Part shown: positions 19,709 to 29,692 of the stretch, piece after piece
Layout: the number at the start of each line of letters is the position of its first letter
Numbering within the stretch: the first letter of the stretch is position 1
NCBI GenBank assembly: GCA_019155205.2
Contig: JAHNZQ020003149.1
Coordinates: forward strand, 86,925-150,924
From: Gracilaria vermiculophylla
Lineage: Eukaryota; Rhodophyta; Florideophyceae; Gracilariales; Gracilariaceae
Reading direction: 5' to 3'
Length of the DNA stretch: 64,000 bases
Translations under genes and position numbers: made by a program
Notes under the pieces: generated by a model
Databases searched by the model: none
Seen by the model: only the letters and a program-made list of their open reading frames with translations
What the model was told of the DNA's origin: nothing

Positions 19709-21363
19709 ATTACCTCCAATGAGAAATAGACATAGAGCATGAACTTGGAGTAAAAATCAATTGGTTGGTTGAGTCAACGGTATTTTATACCAGGAGCTTT
19801 TGAAGTGACCTTCGCAGAAGTAGGAGCAGTACTTCTGTTTATTGTGACGTCGCTTGAATTTCAATGAAAGCAAGACTGATTCCAGAGTAAATTTACGGCA
19901 AATGCCAGTAGATTTACGCAAAATGCGATAGAATTTTCCATGCAGATACTTACTACGCTTTCATAAATTAGCAAAAGTTTACTTTGAATTCCAGCAATGA
20001 CTCAAAACTGGCGTGATAGTCTTCGTAAAATTGAAAAAAAGACGTACAACCGAAAGGAAATCAAATTAAGGAAATGGAATTGAATGTGTGCTTAAAAAAT
20101 ACGCAGCATCCAAGTGTTTATGCTTGAGCCTCGAGAAAAGGTGAGAAAAGTGTAAGTTGGGGCAGAAAAAGGAAACAAACAGATTGGGGAGCTCAGATTG
20201 CATTGCAGTACTATTGCCACGCAAAAGACCAATACAATGCAGAGTTACGAACAAACTGAAGATAAGCCCTGTCCTGATTCTTCACCCAGGCGGTTTTTAT
20301 CTAATGGTTCTTTCGTACAATTATGTCCAGTGCGTACGGTACTAAGAATTCTTTCTATACAACGTTTTGGTGAATGTTAAGCAGCTTTTGGCCGAAAGCC
20401 AATTAAACTATTGGTTTGTGCAAATGGAAAAGGATGACATAATTGTAATCTTTTTGCTTCTTAAATGCTATGAAAACGTCCAAATTGAAAATTTCGTCGA
20501 GGCCGTCTTTCTTGTCCATTACTTGTGTCTTCATGTCGCATAACCTTTTTTCTCTGTCAAGGTTTTTGTTTGCTCAAATCACTCTGCTTAATTCATTGCT
20601 CTTCAAAACTGCGAAATTGATGTATTTTGCTCCATACCGCATTCAATCTGGGGATGGCGATAATTCAAATTAAAAAGAAAGATTTCTCCCTGAAATCGAA
20701 ACCGACGTTAAATCTTAGACCATTAGTAGTACAAATGCGGAAAATTAAGATCAGAATTACAAAAAGTGCATTTCTTCTTCGTGCTTTTGTATTTTCTTGT
20801 TGAAAAGAATCCGTCTATGATTTATTTCTTTCATCCTCCGCACCATAGTACCGTTTTTTTTTTTTTCTTTTTTTTTCTGTACAGATAGTATTTATACAAC
20901 AAAGGCGACGCTTCATATTGCCTGAAACCGTGAATGTGTTCGAAGTTGATTATTTTTGTGAAATCCTGGTCAACGACGAAGGACTGTGGGATCCATCTAT
21001 CTCTAACCTCTAATCCTCAGTCCCATGAAAAAATATGTGGTTTCACCTTTTTCGGGTGATGAGGTTCTTGTTTCATTACAGTTTTCAGTTTCTGAGGCAA
21101 ATGCGTTGCAGCCTGGACATGGGACCGGTGAAGCCAACTTCTAAATTGAATGTCTTCAATGCAATTGAATCTTTTGAATCATGCGAATCTGTACACGTGG
21201 TAGAACTTGAATTCGCCTGTGTGGTTCGATGGTTCCTGATGACAGACGTGGCCATCCTCCTACTTTTGCGGCGGACTTCCAGACATAACCAATCCTGCAG
21301 TTGAGAACAATCTCGTTCCTCTCCATCAATCTATTTCTTCTTTCTCACGCGCTTTGAAATACA
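19709..21363. other. AT-rich intergenic region upstream of COX5C
   Basis: Continues the gene-poor stretch. It has a pyrimidine tract of mostly T at 20853-20878 and many short A/T runs. No open frame shows family similarity. The last 100 bases are CT-rich (TTTCTTCTTTCTCACGCG) and serve as the likely COX5C promoter/leader. Confidence 0.45.
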
Positions 21364-21631
21364 ATGGCCGGCGGAGTCGTGCGCGTAGCTGCTAAAAAAG
21401 TCAGCGCTACCAAGGAAATCATGATGGGCGCCGTGATCGCCATCTCAGTAAGTCACACTCTTCACCAATCATGAGCAACTTGGACCCCTTGTTCTCACCA
21501 GCCTTTCGCTTTGATTAATTGTGCATTCGCAGGGCGGCTTTGTGTGGCGTGCGTGGCATCTATCGTACAAGGCCTCGGTTGATGATTACTACAACAAGCT
21601 TGCTGCCGAGGAAGCTTCTTCTTCTTCGTAG
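21364..21631 (+). CDS. COX5C: Cytochrome c oxidase subunit 5C (COX5C-like), two exons
   Basis: A 60-residue protein encoded by exons 21364-21447 and 21533-21631, joined across an 85-base intron (GTAAGT donor, GATTAAT branch-like motif, CAG acceptor). The product begins MAGGVVRVAAKK, then KEIMMGAVIAISGGFVWRAWHLSYK, then DYYNKLAAEE and a Ser tail. This matches the plan of plant COX5C: MAGG start, KEI-x-x-G, a single membrane-spanning helix with Gly-Gly, aromatic WxxxH, then FYD/YY-x-x-L. It would sit in the mitochondrial inner membrane as a small accessory subunit of complex IV. The intron falls inside the membrane helix. The splice junctions are clean and keep the frame, and this is the only clear intron I found. 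Confidence 0.85.
21448..21532 (+). other. Spliceosomal intron in COX5C
   Basis: 85 bases, GTAAGT...TTCGCAG, with TTGATTAAT about 20 bases before the acceptor as a possible branch site. Removing it joins ...AIAIS to GGFVW in frame. Confidence 0.85.
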
Positions 21632-22494
21632 AACTTTGTTTGCCTTTTGTGCATCCCAAAAACGGCTCATTTGGTTCGTCGCGCCTTGTTCAAATGCGTA
21701 GTTGTTTTGCCTGCCGGGATTTTTAAAGTTCGTGTTTGTGGCGTGATGTTCTAGTGACAATTCGAGCTACTCCTTCGGTATAAGTCAGCCAACGCGAGTC
21801 GCATTCTTGTCAGACGTTTAATCATCCACGGAACAAAGTTTCATTTCTTGGTGCGATTCCTCTGTTGCAAGTTGTGGTAAAGTTTTGGATGCAATTCATA
21901 GTTGCAGTGTTCCCTTCCGTATCAGAATCTCTTTTATAATGGAAAGGGCGATATTATGCGCGTTACGAATGATGCTCGTCACTCTGTGCGGAACTTTCCG
22001 TTGGATGCGGTCTACCCTCTTGGTTTTCATGTTTTTGAAGCGTGTCCATCATCGCGCGAGTGATGGAATGCCTGTTCTTGGTTTCGGATCGCCATCTTAA
22101 CAACAATGCTCCTGAAGAAATCACAAGTGAAAAACGCAATGCGCGATCACGCCTGTGCTAGTTGATTTGCGAAATAAAGGTACAAGTTACCGAAAAAAAG
22201 GACAGACGTAAAGAATTCGTCTGAAGACATTGTTTAGGGTACATATGCATCGTTCTCAATCTGAGTAGTTAAGTTATATCTGAGCGCGTCCTCGCGGGGA
22301 CTAGCGGGGGAAACTCATTCCAATGCATGGGCCTAGTTCAAGAAGTTTCGATTCATTTGGCTGCAGGCACAAATTACCCCATCCCACACTTCTCCGCGAC
22401 AACCAACTTCATGCTGTCTGTCGACAAGCGCATCAAGCAAATATTCTTCCAGCTCTATGCATTCACTAAAGATAAATAGGTACACAAGTAATGG
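21632..22494. other. Intergenic, 3' flanks of COX5C and the CBM48-TPR gene
   Basis: About 860 bases between convergent genes. No recognisable protein or RNA gene. A 71-codon frame at 21885-22100 has no features of a real gene. Confidence 0.45.
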
Positions 22495-24078
22495 CTATAC
22501 CATGATTCCCACTGGAGCAGGCTTTGCAGCCCCGTACTCCACTCGTATCGCTTCGATTTCATGCTCTCGGTTCTGTTTTCGCAAGTTTAAGCTCAGATTC
22601 TTGACAGCAATTTCTACGTTGTTGCCATGAATGTTATGCTCCTTGTACATATTCAACGCCTTTCTGTACAGCTCTTCCGCTTCTGCTCGCCTCTTCTGTC
22701 GGTCGACAACAACTCCAACGTACAGCATCAAGTCAGCAATGTGTTCTTTCCCGGCATCAATTTCATTGTAGATTCTTAAAGCCAGACGCAGGTGAAGCTC
22801 AGCGTCTTTCATTCGGTCGCCCTTGCTTAAGTTTCTTGCCAAATCTACATGTACTTGAGCATTCTGGCTAGTGCACCAAAGGCCGTGCTTCTCTCGATGC
22901 TGAATGGCTTTGGTAAAGAGCTCTCTTGCACCAGTGGGGTCACATAGATCGTCTTGCAAATGTCGCGCCATCTGTCTCCAGTTGTCGGCCTGTCGGTTCA
23001 CTTCATCCATATCTTTGGGTTCATTGACTTTAGTTGGCCTCGAAATCTTGACAGCTGTGCCTCTGTTGCTTCCGCGGTAAGTTTGGCGCCTAGAGTGGCC
23101 TCTGTCATTGGAATTGCCATATCCACTGTAGCGATTTGCAGAAAAAGAGTTTTCTTTGTCGTCGGTTGTACATCGGCCCACACTCGGTTCGCTCGCTGAT
23201 GGAAACAGAGATACACGGTCGCGACTGCCACGGAACAGTCCGCTACCGGATCGATCGCGTGCGAAAAATTGTGTTTGGCTCATCGAAAAAGAACAGCCAA
23301 ACTCACCATCGGCATCCACCCGTCCCGAGAAGCGTCTCAGCCAGCCCGACCCAACTCTTTGAAGCAAAGATTTACGCGTAATCGCCTTCATGTGAGATAT
23401 CCCTCCAACAGGAGGTGGGGAAGTGAATGACGAGCCTCGTGGAGCAACTTCTACTTTGTGACGACTAGTATCCTGGTGAGAGACTGACGACGTTTGCGGC
23501 TGGAACGCATTGGCTGGGAGTGTCGGGTCAGCTCGCTCTTGAACGGGCGGAACGGCCGAAGCAGAGGCAGAACGAAATACAGCAGTAGAACGGAGGTTGC
23601 TGGCGTTTTCGTGAACACGAGAAGTAACGGTTTGCGAGTTGCCATTTCTTTGCGAGCGCTCCGGAACTGTAACGACTAGTCGATGATGCCGAACTCCGTC
23701 ATCCGTGGTCTCGATTGGGTGCTGGTCGTGCAAGGCCTGACTTGTGGACCATACACCGTCTACCAAAAATTTGTAGGAATGTGATCCCGGGGGAACTCGC
23801 AAGGTTATGGTAAAGTTTCGCGGGTGAGAGGGACTTGGTCTCATACGGTGATGAAGATAAGCGTCGAACGATGCTACCAAAACAACACTGCCGTTCTGGT
23901 GTTTGGGGTCGGGCCACATAAATGTAGTCGGGACATTGGAATCGATGGGCGTGGATTGTACAAACGGAACCGTTGTCTGAAATCTATCCGGTGCAGCGGG
24001 AAGCGAATGCGGGATAAGCGCCTCACCCCGATCGCGAAATAACCTGTTACGGCGAGCGGCCCCGCGGCGGCCTAACAT
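22495..24078 (-). CDS. CBM48 (glycogen/starch-binding) and TPR fusion protein
   Basis: 527 residues. Residues about 50-140 form a CBM48/AMPK-beta-type carbohydrate-binding domain: TTFMWPDP, VVLVASFDAY, then FTITLRVPPGSHSYKFLVDGVW and HRLVVTVPE. The middle is Ser/Arg/Asn-rich and probably disordered. Residues about 368-515 hold kinesin-light-chain-like TPR helices (ARELFTKAIQHREKHG, AELHLRLALRIYNEID, AEELYRKALNMYKEH). There is no kinase or AMPK-gamma-binding tail, so it is not a canonical AMPK beta subunit. It may be a scaffold that recruits partners to floridean starch in the cytosol (inference). The start is the first ATG; a short arginine-rich N-terminus follows. No transit peptide is obvious. 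Confidence 0.85.
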   Translation of the reverse strand: MLGRRGAARRNRLFRDRGEALIPHSLPAAPDRFQTTVPFVQSTPIDSNVPTTFMWPDPKHQNGSVVLVASFDAYLHHRMRPSPSHPRNFTITLRVPPGSHSYKFLVDGVWSTSQALHDQHPIETTDDGVRHHRLVVTVPERSQRNGNSQTVTSRVHENASNLRSTAVFRSASASAVPPVQERADPTLPANAFQPQTSSVSHQDTSRHKVEVAPRGSSFTSPPPVGGISHMKAITRKSLLQRVGSGWLRRFSGRVDADGEFGCSFSMSQTQFFARDRSGSGLFRGSRDRVSLFPSASEPSVGRCTTDDKENSFSANRYSGYGNSNDRGHSRRQTYRGSNRGTAVKISRPTKVNEPKDMDEVNRQADNWRQMARHLQDDLCDPTGARELFTKAIQHREKHGLWCTSQNAQVHVDLARNLSKGDRMKDAELHLRLALRIYNEIDAGKEHIADLMLYVGVVVDRQKRRAEAEELYRKALNMYKEHNIHGNNVEIAVKNLSLNLRKQNREHEIEAIRVEYGAAKPAPVGIMV

Positions 24079-25716
24079 TGCGGCGGGTGACGCCCGTGGT
24101 GAGCAGCGGAGCCAGGCAGGAGGCAGATTCGGCGGTGGGGCGGTGGATAGTGAACGGAGACAGGAGGGTGCATTTAAATGTCAGCGTCGCTGACGGAGGA
24201 GGGAGCAGTCGCAAGACGAGGGGACGCGAATAGGGCAGGGGAAATCGGAACGCGAAGAGCATCATGTGAGAGGGGCGTTTATCGCGCGGGGGAATTGATG
24301 CGGGAGGTGACGCCGGAAGCGCGGTGCTGCAATTATCCTCCCGTTTCAAATTTGAGATTTGAACGGCGAGTGCTTAAGCGCGCTGTACCGCTGTAACGGC
24401 CATTTTCGAAATGGAAATCAGGCACGTCGTACACAAAGATGGGCGCCACCGCCCTTTCCCGAAGCGCCATGGCGATCAGTGTCACAGTCTCGAGCTTCAA
24501 GTGTTCCACTAAGTCTTTTTACCTTGCCTGCTCCGAACGCCGGAGAGTGCTCCCGCCGTTGATTCGGCTATCAATAGCACCTACAGGTTCGAATCTTGTG
24601 AGTGCGGCGTGACATGCGTCTCATCAATCGACATCGCCATTGTCCAATTCCAATTTCGAGTGCAACGGCTCATTCAGTGCGTAATATCGTAACTAGACTG
24701 ATGTGAGGCGGGAGCAAGCGACTCTGGGATGCGTCTTGCACTCGTCTTGTTCATCTACCCATTATGTTGTGTGTCAAGGCCATCCCGAAGGCGATCGCGG
24801 ATCAAAGTCCAACCCACAAGTCATAGTCAATCGTCGGCCAAAGAAAGCCTTTTACCCGTACAAGATATTATTATTAGCCTCATGCAGTAAAATAAATCGA
24901 CAGTTTAACAAACCGTTCACCTGGCTAGTCCAAATATTGGAGGATCACGCCTATGCCGAAGTCACGTTAAACCTCTTTGCCCTGTATCTCATCGATCCGA
25001 ATATGGAACAAAAGACTTTGTTCAGAGTGTCACACGTCCTTTCGCAATCACCCGTAGTTAGTTCCGAACAAAACTGTAAAAATATTTCTTATCTTCGACG
25101 GAACTTTCTCCTTTTCGGCAACATTGCATCAAACAGTCAAGCTCTTGCATCCGACAAAATCTATCCTGTTCTTCTCAGGTGGTTACTCCTACCATGTTTC
25201 AACTAAAACCAAGTTTGTCATCACGCCTCTGAAAAGCTTCACGTTCTTCGCAGATTGTCAATCCGAAATGATACTGTTTTCGAATTTTGCCACTAGTGGC
25301 AAACCAGTTACCCCGCGCTTCCAGTCCCTGCTTTTTCGTCTTCCACGTTGGTCTTCGTTTGGGGGAAAGACTTCCCGCCTTGGCAATCTCGCGATGTGTT
25401 ACATGCTCACAACTCCTCTCAACCGACGACAACAACTCAGGTCTGAATAAGGGCACCCGTTCCAATTGTAACGAGTATATCCATTTATCCATCCCATCGT
25501 CATTGACTTAAAGGGGTTGCGACAACAAAAGGCATTTCCAAGGCGCTTTTTCGTGGGAGACGCTCTGTGTCACAGAGTGAGATTATGGACAGCAGCCCAT
25601 TTCAAACTATCTTGTATCCAGTCAAGACCATCGTACTCTACTTCTTTCTTTTTAGAGAGCACCGCAGTACAACTGGAAAAAAAAAATGGACATCATGGGC
25701 TCGAACACTGATTAAG
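24079..25716. other. Intergenic, 1.6 kb
   Basis: The GC-rich part (24079-24400) is the probable promoter of the CBM48-TPR gene. The rest holds an open frame of 167 codons at 24703-25206 beginning at GTG, which has no recognisable domain and mixed composition, so it is not called. A tRNA-like T-arm at about 24585 has no matching acceptor stem. Confidence 0.45.
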
Positions 25717-27066
25717 CTATGTGTCTTGAGAGTCATCCTCTTTCACAGCTGAACTTGATTCATTGAATCTCTTCATAAACTCATCGTACTTGCGCTGCTC
25801 CTCCGCTTCGTCGTAGTACTCCCCCCTCATCTTTGCAAGTCGAACAGCATGGTGATCCGGAAATACAGAAGGGTTCGGTTCAAGTTTTGCGGCACCCGCC
25901 GGGGGTTCCTCTTCATCAAATCCGGGCGATGATCCAAAATCGGGTTCACCTCGAATATCCTTTGAAAGCTGAGCAATCTGTTGATCTTGATCACGTCTAG
26001 TTTCTTCTGCTTTGGCTCGTTTCCTCGCTTCCACACACGGGCGGTACTCTTGTTCGTATTCTAACGCAGCTTCTTCGATACATTGCACCAACTGCTCCAT
26101 GCCATCACCGGTTTGAGCGCTGACCCCCACACTGCGAAGGGTGTTATAGAACTCCTCCAAAGCTTGCGCCATGCTTCTCGCCAGCGTGCCCAGAAAGTTG
26201 TTCTCCTTGAGACTTTTCTCTAACTGTGTGAAATCTCGCATCCAAGCCTGTGCAAAGTCGCAACTCTTCGCGTCGGTCTTGTTGAAGACGATGATCATTG
26301 GCAGTCGGGTTTTGTACATGATGGAACAAGCGTAAAGCATATTACTGACAAAAGTCATAGTGTTCTCGCACCTGGTGGTGTCAATAACGAAGAGAACGAC
26401 GGTCGGAAGCGTGACACCCAGTGCATCAGTGATGATGGTTCCAGACGCAGACCAGGTGAAGGTCTCAATTTGGCCTGGAGTATCAATGATAACGGCACGA
26501 CTCTCAGGCGCACGCTTTTCAATCAGAGTGAGCACCTGATCGAAGCGCGTGGCATACAAATTGAGGGACGTAATAATGGCACCGTTCGGGCCCAGAGAGT
26601 ACTGACTCATCACTTGCTTGTATTTAATGGTATCCCGAATGTCAATGTTTGGCTCGTACGGCAGTTCGTAAACAGCCGGGTCCAAATTGATGATATATGC
26701 ACCGTCTCCTGAAAGTGGCTGGTGAGAAGGTGTGTGGGACTGTGGAGGGCGAGCTGGCGACTTGTCTGGGGCAACTGACGCAGACTGCTGAAGATTGAGT
26801 GATTGCATGGCGTCGACTATTTTGCGATTAAGCTCACGCTCATCTTCGGACTGGTGCTCTTCGGCATTCGCCTGTGAGTTGTCGGAAAGATCATCTCCTT
26901 CCAACCAGGCTGCCAACGCATCGACCAACGTGGTTTTGCCGGACCCCGCCATGCCAAGTACGAGGCAGACGGGCGTGAATATGCGACCGGCATGGTGCGT
27001 CTCGCCAGAGTCGCGCGGGGAGTGGGGCGCGCGGGGCGCAGCAGAAGACTGTTGAGACTCTGCCAT
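25717..27066 (-). CDS. GPN1: GPN-loop GTPase 1 (GPN1/XAB1/Npa3)
   Basis: GTPase needed for assembly and nuclear import of RNA polymerase II. The 449-residue protein starts MAESQQSS at 27066. G1 is [14 protein letters not shown] (about residue 39), followed by [21 protein letters not shown]. The defining GPN motif is in [14 protein letters not shown] (about 157). DTPGQIE supplies G3 and FNKTD the guanine-specificity motif (about 260). The C-terminus is charged, as in orthologues. An insert of roughly 80 mostly polar residues, including an acidic run and QSHTPSHQ, separates G1 from the DPA segment, where orthologues have only a short link. It is divergent from CDC6 across a 479-base spacer. Confidence 0.95.
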   Translation of the reverse strand: MAESQQSSAAPRAPHSPRDSGETHHAGRIFTPVCLVLGMAGSGKTTLVDALAAWLEGDDLSDNSQANAEEHQSEDERELNRKIVDAMQSLNLQQSASVAPDKSPARPPQSHTPSHQPLSGDGAYIINLDPAVYELPYEPNIDIRDTIKYKQVMSQYSLGPNGAIITSLNLYATRFDQVLTLIEKRAPESRAVIIDTPGQIETFTWSASGTIITDALGVTLPTVVLFVIDTTRCENTMTFVSNMLYACSIMYKTRLPMIIVFNKTDAKSCDFAQAWMRDFTQLEKSLKENNFLGTLARSMAQALEEFYNTLRSVGVSAQTGDGMEQLVQCIEEAALEYEQEYRPCVEARKRAKAEETRRDQDQQIAQLSKDIRGEPDFGSSPGFDEEEPPAGAAKLEPNPSVFPDHHAVRLAKMRGEYYDEAEEQRKYDEFMKRFNESSSAVKEDDSQDT

Positions 27067-27545
27067 CGTCAACTCATCGTCAAATCCGAGCGTCGAGCAT
27101 GTCGGACGGTCAGCGGCCGTGGTTAGGTACGCGTCGGAACGCAACGCAGCCTCCTTACAGTTGCGGTTCGTGTGCGGAAGCTGACAGTCCGAGAAGGCTG
27201 GCGTCGGGCCCGCCTCGCATCGAGCTGCGGGCGGCTTACAGCCACAGGTGCAGAAAAGCAACCTGGCGCCAAATGGATCACTGCGCGCGGCGGCAGGCGC
27301 CGGTCGGTGTGTTGCGCTCGCGCCCGCGGCGAGCAGTCTTTGGCGCCAAAGGAGGCTGCTCGCGCTCGCGACCTGACTCCCGCCAAAAAGCGAGCGGCTT
27401 CGCACATGACGCCCGCCAGCGTCCGACTACGCGCCTGCTGTGGATATATAGCGTCGGAGTCGTACCGGATGCTTGATGAGTTGGGTGGCGCGACGCTTGC
27501 GCTGCCAGCCTGCCCGCTTTGTTCGTTGCTTGCCTCTCCTTGCTC
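27067..27545. promoter_or_regulatory. Bidirectional GPN1 / CDC6 promoter with E2F-type sites and TATA
   Basis: Three E2F-type sequences are present: TGGCGCCAAA at 27264-27273, the palindrome TTTGGCGCCAAA at 27339-27350, and CCCGCCAAAAA at 27379-27389. A TATATA element at 27445-27450 lies about 100 bases before the CDC6 ATG. The layout suits S-phase control of CDC6, an E2F target in animals and plants; control of GPN1 is open. Confidence 0.65.
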
Positions 27546-29060
27546 ATGACGCGCGCTATTGCTTCCCGCAGGCGCTCCGCGCGCTTGCTGCGCAATGCCT
27601 CCGCCCCTGAGGATCCGCGCTGCATCCCGCTCACCGTCGGCCGTGTGCGCAAGCGACGCTGCTCTGTCGCCATTCGGCAAAAGCCCATGTCCGCCTGCCT
27701 TTCTCCGTCTAAAACCATCGCAACCCATCCAGATTCTGCTGGCCTGTACACGCTCCCTACCTCGCCCTGCTCGCTACACGTCGATGACTCCCTGACGGAC
27801 GATTTGCACGAGGAAAAGGTGTTGCCAGTGCCTGAGAGTACCGTGAATGCCATGTCCTTATCTTTCGAACCGTGCGGCCTTCCTCTCGGTAGGGAGAAAG
27901 AGGCCGACACCCTCATCTGCTTGCTACGTCAATCACTCATGCCCGACCATCCTTCAAAGTCTGTTTATATTTGTGGCACTCCTGGCACAGGCAAAACGTT
28001 CACGGTCACCAAGGTGATCAACTTCCTTCGCACCTCGCACAACTCACCAGGTGTTGACCTCACGTCCGAGTCTGAAGCACCTCCACCGCACGCCACGCAA
28101 CTGTCTTGCACTGGTTTCGAGCACGTTTGGGTCAATTGTGCCAATCTACAGCAATCAGCACATCTGTACGATCGAATCGCGTCTTGCCTCAACTTACCCA
28201 CCTCGGATGTTTCCGCTCGCACAGCTATCCACGATTACGTTTCCTCTGCAGACCAGCCCGTGGTAGTCGTGCTGGACGAGGTAGACTTTCTAACCTCACG
28301 CGATCAAATGCTGTTGTACACCGCCTTTGAGTGGCCTCATCTCCCGTCGTCAAAGTTTACCGTAATTGGCATTGCAAATTCGATGGACTTACCTGTGCGT
28401 TTGCTTCCATGGCTGCGTGCGGCTGGATGCATGCCTTCTGTCATCCCGTTTAAGCCGTACACCTCGGATGTGCTGCAATCCATTGTGAAACAGCGGCTGC
28501 AAGCGGGCGGTTCAAGTGCTTTGGATCAGATTGCCGTGTCTCTTGCGGCGAAGAAGGTTGCTGCGGCTTCGGGCGATGCACGTCTCATGCTCGATGTCTG
28601 TAGTGAGACACAGAATCGCTTGTGCGAAACACCAGGCGCGAAGCCAATTTCCCTGGTTGCTGCAATAATTGACAGAAGAGGTGGTCTCTCGGCTGCGGTG
28701 GACACAATCAGACAGCTACCGCGCCAGCAGCAAATTGCGTTGTGCGTGGCTGCAAACGCGACCATGACCCTTGGATCTGCAAAATCCAAAAAGAAGGCGA
28801 CTCTCGGTGGTTTGTATGACGCGTTTGTGAGCATGTGTGAAAAGGTTCATGTCTCGCGATTATCGTTTTCGGATTTCGCTGACATTTGTTGCAATGCCTT
28901 GGCTCACCATGGATTGCTTGATGTTCCAGTAGGCAGGGGGCGGGGCGCCAAGTCAGTTAGAACGCTTCGTGGAAGAGCCGTTCGATTGAAGGTACCAGTT
29001 GATGATGTCAGGACCGGAGTTGCCGACAGAGGTTTCTTGCCTTTCTTAGTGAAGACTTAG
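27546..29060 (+). CDS. CDC6: CDC6 / ORC1-family AAA+ replication licensing factor
   Basis: Loads MCM helicase with ORC at origins in G1. The 504-residue protein has a basic N-terminus (SRRRSARLLR) with SP/TP-type CDK sites (CLSPSK), then the AAA+ domain: Walker A CGTPGTGKTFTV, Walker B VVVLDEVDFL, sensor 1 IGIANSMDLP, and sensor 2 in GDARLMLDVC. A winged helix follows at the C-terminus (ALCVAANATM ... YDAFVSMCEKVHVSRLSFSDFADICCNALAHHGLL). No BAH domain is present, which favours CDC6 over ORC1. I chose the ATG at 27546, downstream of the TATA element, although the frame is open 9 codons further. Sharing a promoter with GPN1 and carrying E2F-type sites fits a G1/S gene. Confidence 0.93.
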   Translation: MTRAIASRRRSARLLRNASAPEDPRCIPLTVGRVRKRRCSVAIRQKPMSACLSPSKTIATHPDSAGLYTLPTSPCSLHVDDSLTDDLHEEKVLPVPESTVNAMSLSFEPCGLPLGREKEADTLICLLRQSLMPDHPSKSVYICGTPGTGKTFTVTKVINFLRTSHNSPGVDLTSESEAPPPHATQLSCTGFEHVWVNCANLQQSAHLYDRIASCLNLPTSDVSARTAIHDYVSSADQPVVVVLDEVDFLTSRDQMLLYTAFEWPHLPSSKFTVIGIANSMDLPVRLLPWLRAAGCMPSVIPFKPYTSDVLQSIVKQRLQAGGSSALDQIAVSLAAKKVAAASGDARLMLDVCSETQNRLCETPGAKPISLVAAIIDRRGGLSAAVDTIRQLPRQQQIALCVAANATMTLGSAKSKKKATLGGLYDAFVSMCEKVHVSRLSFSDFADICCNALAHHGLLDVPVGRGRGAKSVRTLRGRAVRLKVPVDDVRTGVADRGFLPFLVKT

Positions 29061-29692
29061 GCTTCAGGGGAACATGGTAGTGTAAATAACTGGCTTTAGA
29101 GTGGCGTCTTTGTAACTTCTTAGACCTGTTAGCTGAATCAGATGACGATCAGCTCGTAAAACTAACAGAAGTCGAACATATACCTTCCCCGTTTCCACGC
29201 TGCGCAAAGAAATTCTGTCCCTTAGCAACCGTTGTCATTTGAGTATCTCGACGACAGATGCAGGTTTGTTCTTGAGCTCAGCATGTTCAGATTTCAGCGC
29301 TTACTGGCTGCATAAACCGCGATTCCTCGTCCTCGCGAAGGCGGCATATGGCATTGAAAAATGGCTAGCAGATATAGGCCAATGGCCCGAATACAAGTAT
29401 CCAACAAGATTTATTGTAGCCACCTATTCTCTGGATTTTGCTTTCGTTTTCGCATCCTTTGTTCATTCGGAACGATCGTTTTTTACCTCTACAAGAACAG
29501 CTGTCCGTGCTTGGCACTGAGCATTTTCGTCGAAACTCTCGTCGCAGTGCTAGAAAGAAAAGCGTAGTATTTCGACCTGAACCTCTACACCCGGTGATTC
29601 TTCTAACATCTCGCAGTCGAACCAAGCCGATAAGGAATCACGCTTTCAACCACATCTCGAACAACACAAGACACTGCAAACTTCAGTTTACC
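29061..29692. other. Intergenic, CDC6 3' end and ankyrin gene 5' region
   Basis: The frame of the ankyrin gene stays open back to 29438, but only through TTG, without an earlier ATG. No TATA box is clear. TGTAAATAAC at 29081 may belong to the CDC6 3' end. Confidence 0.45.

Noticed and set aside
24535..24615. Possible tRNA: TTCGAAT loop with a 5-bp ACAGG/CTTGT stem at about 24583
   Set aside because: The 3' acceptor strand GAGTGCG has no partner upstream, and the candidate anticodon stem closes a 6-base loop.
24703..25206. 167-codon frame starting at GTG
   Set aside because: No domain, no ATG at its start and no promoter signal; composition like its surroundings.
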